This document shows, piece after piece, positions 57,535 to 64,000 of a DNA stretch of 64,000 nt (the stretch's first letter is position 1; every line of letters begins with the position of its first letter). The position numbers and the translations under genes were made by a program. The stretch spans positions 18,104,001-18,168,000 of the forward strand of contig NC_071331.1 in the NCBI RefSeq assembly GCF_010183535.1, given 5' to 3'. The DNA comes from Caenorhabditis remanei. Its lineage: Eukaryota; Nematoda; Chromadorea; Rhabditida; Rhabditidae. The notes beneath the pieces are model-generated. The model worked only from the letters and a program-made list of their open reading frames with translations. It was not told the origin of the DNA and searched no databases.

Positions 57535-57619
57535 AAAGATAATCGATTGAACTATTTTTTGTTCATCGGATGAAACTAAATTTACTTCTTTTATGTACTT
57601 TCAGAAATAAAGTTGAAAG

Positions 57620-60600
57620 AGAAAATAGACAATTCGTTGAAAATATTAATTTTGATTTCAGGAAGATTTCAAATTTATTCCCAGTGTGTCTCACAGCGAA
57701 AAAGTTTTCTGCAATTAGATCTCGAACTTCGAAATTGCCACCCACATCTCAATGATGCGTGAAAATTGCAGCAGCGCCACCCACTCCCCACTTGAAGAAC
57801 TTGCTCCAGAATAAGTTGAAAAACAACAGAAATTCAAAAAATAAACACGGAAGAAACCTAAAAACATCTTGTGGAGAGATTCTTGTGCTCTGAACTTTTC
57901 ATGCCTGATTGAATTTCCCTTTTTCATATTCTCACATATGGCTCATACCCACGTTCGTCAAGAGCTTCTTTCTAGTTTTCTTAAAAGTTAAAGGTACGCC
58001 AGTTTGTGTGCTCGCTGAGTAGAAGCTTAAGAAAAGAAAAGTTTCAGATCATGCTCGAATGAATTTGTGAAACAGATCGAACTTCTGAGTTATCAACATT
58101 TCCTTCAATGCCTAAAACTTCCGTTTTCTATTCCCCTCCGAACCGAAAAACCTGTTTACATTCCGAGAGAAGACGTCAGATTTTTCCAGAGAAGGAGAAA
58201 ACTGGCTCGTTAACTTTATGACCCCAGGGGTGAGTAGGGCTCACTCTTGTTTTGTTCTGTCGAGTTCAATTTGAATTCAAGTTCTCTCTGACTGAGCAAA
58301 GAGAAAAAGAGCTCAGTTTCCGGGTCAGTTTTGTGGTTGGAATGGGAGAGAATCTTCTAAAGAAAATTCGTTTTGTTTTGTTCTTGTCTTCACTCCGCGC
58401 GGCAAACATCTTTTGATGATGTCTAGCTTTTTGACAGGATAGATGATGATGTTTGGACTAAGTTTTTCTGGAATTTACACGGTATTCTGGACAAATATAC
58501 TAGTATGACACGCTTCTTACAACCGCGCTCTACCGAAACCGAAGAAAATTGTGTGCGAAATTGAGAGACTCAGAGAAAAATAAACATTTTTCAAGGGATT
58601 TAGGTGGAGCGCCGTTGTAAGAACTCTGCCAAGCTAATATCTGGACTTGACCTATTCTGTCTGGACTCCGAGTCATAGCTTTTTCTGACCCGAGAAAAAA
58701 AGAGAAAAAAAACAGAATCCACTACAAATAAATTTCGATTTAGGTACATTTTCAGAGCATAATTTCAGAGCAGAACCTTTGAGTCCCTTGTGACTCTAGC
58801 TATAAATCGGAACATACTAAAAATGAGTTATTTTGCTGTGAGAAGCTAGTACGATTTACCCATTTCCAGTAAACAATTTTCCTCACCTTTCACTAAATAC
58901 AAAAAGTTCCACTTATCCTTTTCAGACCACTTCTCAGACCACTTTTCTGATAACTGCTTAAAAATTGCGGCCCAAAAAGGGGGCGGAGCCTATTTCGCCT
59001 TTTCTGCGAAGTACTCTTTTCTCACATTGACTCTTCCTTTTTTCGTTTTTTTCTTCTTTTTTTACTACTACGACTACTACAATTCATTCATAATAATTGT
59101 GTTATCGTGGGTGGTTAAAAATGAGAAAAAAGGGAAAAAGTGAGGGAGGAAGCGTCTGGAGAGTCTGAATTCGTTTAGCGTTTCATCTCTTTTTTGTTGC
59201 ATTCCGTTGTTTTTTTTTTGTTGAAACAATTAATTTTGTTATTGGAGGTCTTCTTTCTTGCATTTCAATGTGTTTTTCGTGGGTTTTGGATTCTTTGAAT
59301 TTGTTGGTTTTTTGGGTTTTGCAACTGCGCTCAACAGGAAAACTCGATGATTCCGGTGGAGCGCGATCGCAGAAACTATCCGTGCAGGGCACATTTCCAA
59401 CATGCTTTCATCAAGAAGATTAGTAGACCTGATAACGAAAAAAAGAGCAAAAAGAGCAAATGTAAAAGATCAAGGGATTAGGATACGGGTCGGATTACCC
59501 GAACTTTTGACAGGGTGTCACACTTTTTTGGAGTTATTTTAGAATTCTCAGGTTTCTTTAGGCTTTCTTTTTTCGAAAATTCTCAGTCGAGTTTTTACAA
59601 AAACCGTGACACTCTTGTAGGATGAGAACAACTTCATTTCGAAATCTCTCTGACACATTATCCATTATTCTGCTCACTTCAGAATCCTTGAACAGAGTGA
59701 AAACCAATTTTTGTGGTAGACTGCCTTCTTCTTTTCCCAATTGAACGCGAGCAAGTCAGAAGAATCGAATATGAGTCAGCTGGGTTTAGAATTAGGCAAC
59801 TCAACGATGGATTGAAATTTTTTTTGATGTTAAAGACGGACTATTTTTCGTCGCACTGGTCCAGCCAACTGATTTCTGATATCAATTGTTGTTGTTTTCC
59901 CCTCACTGATTTCTGACTCTCTCATGAACCTTCGAAAATCATAAAAACTTTGATTGCTCGAGGGAATCTTTAAATCTTCCTTCTTCTCCCTTTTTCCATT
60001 TTTTTCGTTCAGTTTTTCAGTTTTTTCGAATCATTCAAAGCTTTTGTTATTCTGTTTTCTCTCATCCATTTTTCTTCCTGCTTTGCCCATTTTCGCAACA
60101 AATTTACTCTCCCGTTCGTTCGGTCGTTCGCACCTTATTTTTATGTAGATGACATAATGTTGGAATAGAGAATATAAGGGATGTGGGGGAACAGAAGGAA
60201 GTGTTTTTTGGAAGATGACGGAGAGAGAATTGGGTTTAGGAGTCAAGATTCAAAAGTTCTGAAGTCGTGGGGATTCTGAATCTGCTTGCGTCCTGAGGTG
60301 TCTCGGATAAAAAAGTTCTGGTTTCAAAACATTTCAGTGCATTACTGTACTTTTTCTGTTAAAGAACTCCAAAATTACCAATTTTCTGATTTTTCAAATA
60401 AATGTACCCAGACAAGAAGTGGTTTAATTTGGTTAATTTTTTGTGTAGCACAATTTTGAGACAAGATTCAAAATCCCCGCGTCTTCAAGATTTCGTATAA
60501 CTCAGGACATCCGGATAGACAGATCTACATCAGCCCTAGATAGGGACCTATTCCTACTTCCACTTAATTCGGCAATCTTGTTTTTGACAACTTTGATAAG

Positions 60601-63250
60601 TTCTACTCTCCACTACTTCCAAAATTCTCCAAATTTTTCTTTTCTCAATCTCCCATCCCGTTCCAGATATCCCCTCCCGCCACCTCCCCCCATTTCATCC
60701 ACAATAAACATGTATTGGAACAAAAGTATTAGAGAACAAAGCGGCTCTGTCAGCTGCTCCCTTCCAGCCTTCCCTCCCCCAATTTTCCAGCTGGAACTCC
60801 TTCTGGTCTATCGTTTTTCAGACTATAGAAATTTCAGTTTTCCAGCGAATTTAATTTTAAAAGAGTACAAATGTGGTTTTTGGAGGAATATTCATGAATA
60901 TTTCAATTGTTTTCAAGAGGTCTCGGAGCCGTTGTTTTGTTAGATTTTGTTGAATTTATTCACAGGTAGTTATGCTTTTGCGTGGATCCGCTATTTTGCA
61001 AAACGCGTCGAAATTCTAAAATCCCATTACTGAACTGTTGATTCGAGATCTTCGAAACTCTTGTCAAACACCTTCAGAGACATTTTTATTATTATTATAG
61101 TTTGACATGTCAACTAATCAATTATCAGGAGTCGCTAGAACTAATACATCTATCCCAGCCCCCTAATGACTTCTTATAACAAATTAATTTCATAATTTCC
61201 CCCAAAGGTCAAAAAACAGGTGAAGTTATAACTAAAAAAAATAGATTTCTTGGAACATTCAAAAGAAGAAAAAGGCAATGAAGCGTGCTTTGAAACTGAA
61301 CTTTTAACTTTTTGAAAACGAGGTTTTTGACCAGATTTTTTTTGAAATGGAGGGAAAGGATCAAACTAGAAAACTATTGGTTTTAATTTTGAGATTCTGG
61401 ATCAATTTCGATTATTTCTGGTATTTTTAATGAACCTTTTGCCATTAAAAAGTGCGTATCGTTGTTGATTTTATCATGTCTAAAGTTTTTTGACTCAGAC
61501 TATCCTCCCTCAAACCTAGATCCTTCATTCTAAACAAACTACATGCATTTCCCCAAAATTATTTTTTTCGTGGTTTGTGACAACTTGATCCTATCATTTC
61601 CGTTACACCCGTATTTTCAGCATTGTTGCATTGCTTTTTCAATTTAAACCCCCGCCTTGTCACTTCCTCTGGTACCAGGATGACTTTAAAAGGTGTTATT
61701 TATAGAGTTAGTCTTAACTTTTTCCTTTTTCGAGTGACGTTCTGCAAATGAAAAAGTGACTGGCATTTCTACATCCGTTCCTTTTTTCACTGACTTGTTA
61801 ACAGGGAATTGACCTACTCAGCGTTCTCGACTTCAGAATTACTGAGAATCCAGGTGCTAGACCTATTCGTTCCGACCCGGATTTCAGATTCCCGCTACAC
61901 CTAGAACATTTCCAGAACCCCCATGACTTCTCATTTCCAGAATCACTCCAAAAATAGCAAAAAGTTCCCTGTGTGATTTTTTGAGCTCCTGTCCACCCTC
62001 TCATTCGAACACTTCCTTCCCTTCTTCTCTTCATTTTTCTCCCTTTTTCCACTTCCACTCCATCATTTCCCATCTATTGAGCACAGGACAAGTCATTTCT
62101 CTCCCCCATTTTTGGACTCATTTCCCATCCTCATTCCCACCCATTTATCCCGTTCCATTCAAAGCTTCCGCCAAACAAAATGTCTTCTTCGGAAATAAAT
62201 AAAAAGAAGAGAAATCTTATGGAAAGTGTAAAGAGCAATTGCTTTTTAACCTTCCTCCTGCTCCCTTTTTTCTTTTTGATAGATATCATCCATTCACTTT
62301 TCTCTTCTTTTTATTTCACTCGTATTATTTATGATCATGTTTTCTGGAGAAGACCCCATTCTGATTTTTGAAGATTTTGAGGAGCTTTACGAATTGATGT
62401 TTTTGAAAAAGAATACGTACTATGAACATTGTGATTCATTCAAAAGTACAATAAGTGCAATTTTTGTGAGGGGTCAACAAAAACAGGATGTTTTTTTGCA
62501 GAAGTTTAGGGCTCTGAGACCTTTCGAAATCATATTAAAACCGAACCTTCCCACATTTTTTCGCTTTTACCGGTCTAAGAAATGTCTCTGTTTAGGAATG
62601 GCTTGGAGTCTTCGGAAACTTTTGGATAAACTTCTGAAAATTCGTTGTCAACCGTTTATAACTCTGAAGACAAGACTTTTAGGAAAAAGTTGTCAACACC
62701 AAACATGAAGATCGAAAGTTGTTCTATCCTATTTTTAAAAAATTGGGACGAAATTACTTTTTCTGACTTTTTTACTGCATCTCAAAGTTAGCCAATCACT
62801 AGATAACTCGAAACTTTTACCGTTCCGTTCAACACTGTTCAAAACGTCAAAAATTATGCGATTTGACTATTCTGACTAAATATTTTTGAAGTTCCAACAT
62901 TGTCCCAGTATCCCATTTTTCCCGTCCTCATCACCTATCCGTCCCTGTCTTGATAAAGATCTGGCTCCATGACTTTTGCCCCATTCAACACCCACGTCAC
63001 CTTTTTGACATCTCAAGAACACCTTTTCTACCAAATATATCATTCTTAATAGCTCTCTCTTTGGGGGACCCACATCTCGTCATTCTCGTCTTTTGCTATA
63101 TGTTTTCGATCCATTAGTCTCGTCGTCCTGACACCCCCACCCTCTTCTTCCCGTTTATGATCATTTTCTTCCTTTTTTTCGTATATAAAATGTTTTGTTT
63201 TGTGCCCATGTGTCTGTCGAACCTACTAGAAATCCTTTCTTGCTTTTTTT
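57620..63250. other. 5.6-kb region without an assembled gene
   Basis: No exon chain with closing phases was found. The exon at 63257 needs upstream coding exons, and some are probably hidden here in small pieces. Candidate fragments are the basic frame at 59347-59481 and a frame near 59740 (PIEREQVRRIEYESAGFRIR), neither with convincing splice sites on both sides. A repeat-like block lies around 62400-62870. The remainder is C/T- and A/T-rich. Confidence 0.4.
59347..59481 (+). CDS. Possible small basic ORF or hidden exon, 44 aa
   Basis: The frame from ATG reads MIPVERDRRNYPCRAHFQHA and on to a Lys/Ser-rich basic end, with coding-like codon choice unlike its low-complexity surroundings. An acceptor-like CTCAACAG ends at 59337, and a donor-like AAAT|GTAAAA is at 59461/59462. 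It could be a tiny gene, or an internal exon of the gene that ends at 63413. Very uncertain. Confidence 0.25.
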   Translation: MIPVERDRRNYPCRAHFQHAFIKKISRPDNEKKSKKSKCKRSRD

Positions 63251-63256
63251 TGTTAG

Positions 63257-63413
63257 ACAAAGATATTATGAACCGATTATATTCAAGTCTAGGAGGTCTC
63301 CAGGGAGGTTGGGAGTAGTCCTGACAAGAATTCAGCAGATTGAGGAGTTCAAGAAGTTTGAGGACGAAGTTCTGGATATTGAGAGCACTTCGACAGGCTC
63401 ATCAGTTGCATGA
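63257..63413 (+). CDS. C-terminal exon of an unidentified gene
   Basis: The exon follows a good acceptor (TTTTTTTGTTAG to 63256) and, read in the phase that needs two bases from an earlier exon, gives RQRYYEPIIFKSRRSPGRLG followed by an amphipathic acidic end (TRIQQIEEFKKFEDEVLDIE) and a stop at 63411-63413. Its composition is clearly coding-like compared with the flanks. The earlier exons were not found. The family is not recognised. Confidence 0.6.
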
Positions 63414-63432
63414 TAACCAATCGCATATAATA

Positions 63433-63885
63433 CAGTACCGCTCAAAAAATTATCAACTTTGGCTGTTTTCAGTGGAAAATGACAAAGTTTGATGGTATAA
63501 TTTCGTGTCACCTGATTGTCCGATAAACTCAATTTTGCATTGGCTGAACAGAGCAAAAATAGCCCATAATTTTTGTAGTTGACCATTTTTTCATAGGGAC
63601 ACTTCCTTGAAAGTTACAGGGTGTCAAAGTTAAAACTCCAAAAATTCGCCAACCTGCAATGAACTTAGTCGGTTTCAGGGAGAAATGACTTTTATTACCT
63701 GTAACTTGTTAGAGAGTGTTCTTACAAAAAAAAGGTCAACTACAAAAATGATGTGCTGTTTTTGCTCTGTTCAACCCATACAAAATTGAGATTGTCAGAT
63801 ATTCAGATGGCACCGAATTACACTGTCAAAGTTGGACATTTTCCACTGAAAACAGCCAAAGTTGATAACCTTTTGAGCGGTACTG
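63433..63885. repeat. Full-length 453-bp Tc1-type palindromic MITE
   Basis: The left end is TA then CAGTACCGCTCAAAAAATTA; the right end is its complement ending CGGTACTG, where the flanking TA has changed to AA. The arms are complementary through ATCAACTTTGGCTGTTTTCA and the central TTTTTGTAGTTGACC region. Length and ends match the element at 42297. It starts 20 bases after the stop codon at 63413, so it probably forms most of that gene's 3' untranslated region. Confidence 0.93.
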
Positions 63886-64000
63886 AAGCTTTTCTCCCCA
63901 TCTAACCCGTACTGAAACTGACTAAAAATCACCTTATTATCCCAAATTATCCCCAATTTCCATACATTTCTTACCCCGAAATCCACTTATCCACGCATGT

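Noticed and set aside
62331..62708. A 125-codon plus-strand frame
   Set aside because: The translation is irregular, and the surrounding sequence (AAAAAGTTGTCAACACCAAA and similar) resembles worn repeat arms rather than a gene.

Overview
The window reads as nuclear DNA from a Caenorhabditis nematode other than the C. elegans reference. The support is the compact, AT-rich introns with TTTCAG acceptors and GTAAG/GTGAG donors, outron-type trans-splice acceptors just before several start codons, many foldback DNA elements, and the nested choline acetyltransferase / vesicular acetylcholine transporter locus typical of this genus. The species cannot be fixed from sequence alone. All gene models were assembled by hand: exons were chosen so that reading phase closes across every junction, and no alignment could be run.

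Layout. 1-2.9 kb is non-coding except for an inverted pair of tRNA genes. 3.0-8.75 kb (+) is a 14-exon adhesion-class GPCR (cadherin, FN3-like, EGF, HormR, GAIN, 7TM) with a third copy of the same tRNA in its last intron. 8.9-17.9 kb is a large gene-poor gap. 17.9-19.7 kb (+) is a PP1 glycogen-targeting subunit. 20.8-21.6 kb (-) is a five-finger C2H2 protein. 22.6-22.9 kb (+) and 28.5-29.7 kb (-) are two related short Cys-rich tail proteins that flank a MADF-BESS regulator at 23.5-26.3 kb (-). 26.3-28.4 kb holds a GC-rich island and possible stray exons.

29.7-37.3 kb has no gene and looks like the upstream control region of the cholinergic locus. A candidate shared untranslated exon lies at 37.35 kb, followed by unc-17 (38.5-41.5 kb) and the coding exons of cha-1 (43.4-45.7 kb), so unc-17 sits inside the first intron of cha-1. 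One makes acetylcholine and the other loads it into synaptic vesicles; sharing a promoter ties their expression together. A perfect palindromic COE/UNC-3-type site lies 2.2 kb upstream of the candidate exon.

Downstream come an F-box/FBA gene (46.3-47.4 kb, -), an LTA4H-like M1 aminopeptidase (48.5-51.7 kb, +) with clustered intestinal-type GATA sites, a small secreted basic peptide (53.5-53.9 kb, +), and two unfamiliar genes at 55.0-56.3 and 56.6-57.5 kb (+) with operon-like spacing. 57.6-63.2 kb is mostly unassigned; a C-terminal coding exon lies at 63.26-63.41 kb and a complete Tc1-type MITE starts 20 bp after its stop. At least ten foldback elements from several families are spread over introns and gaps.
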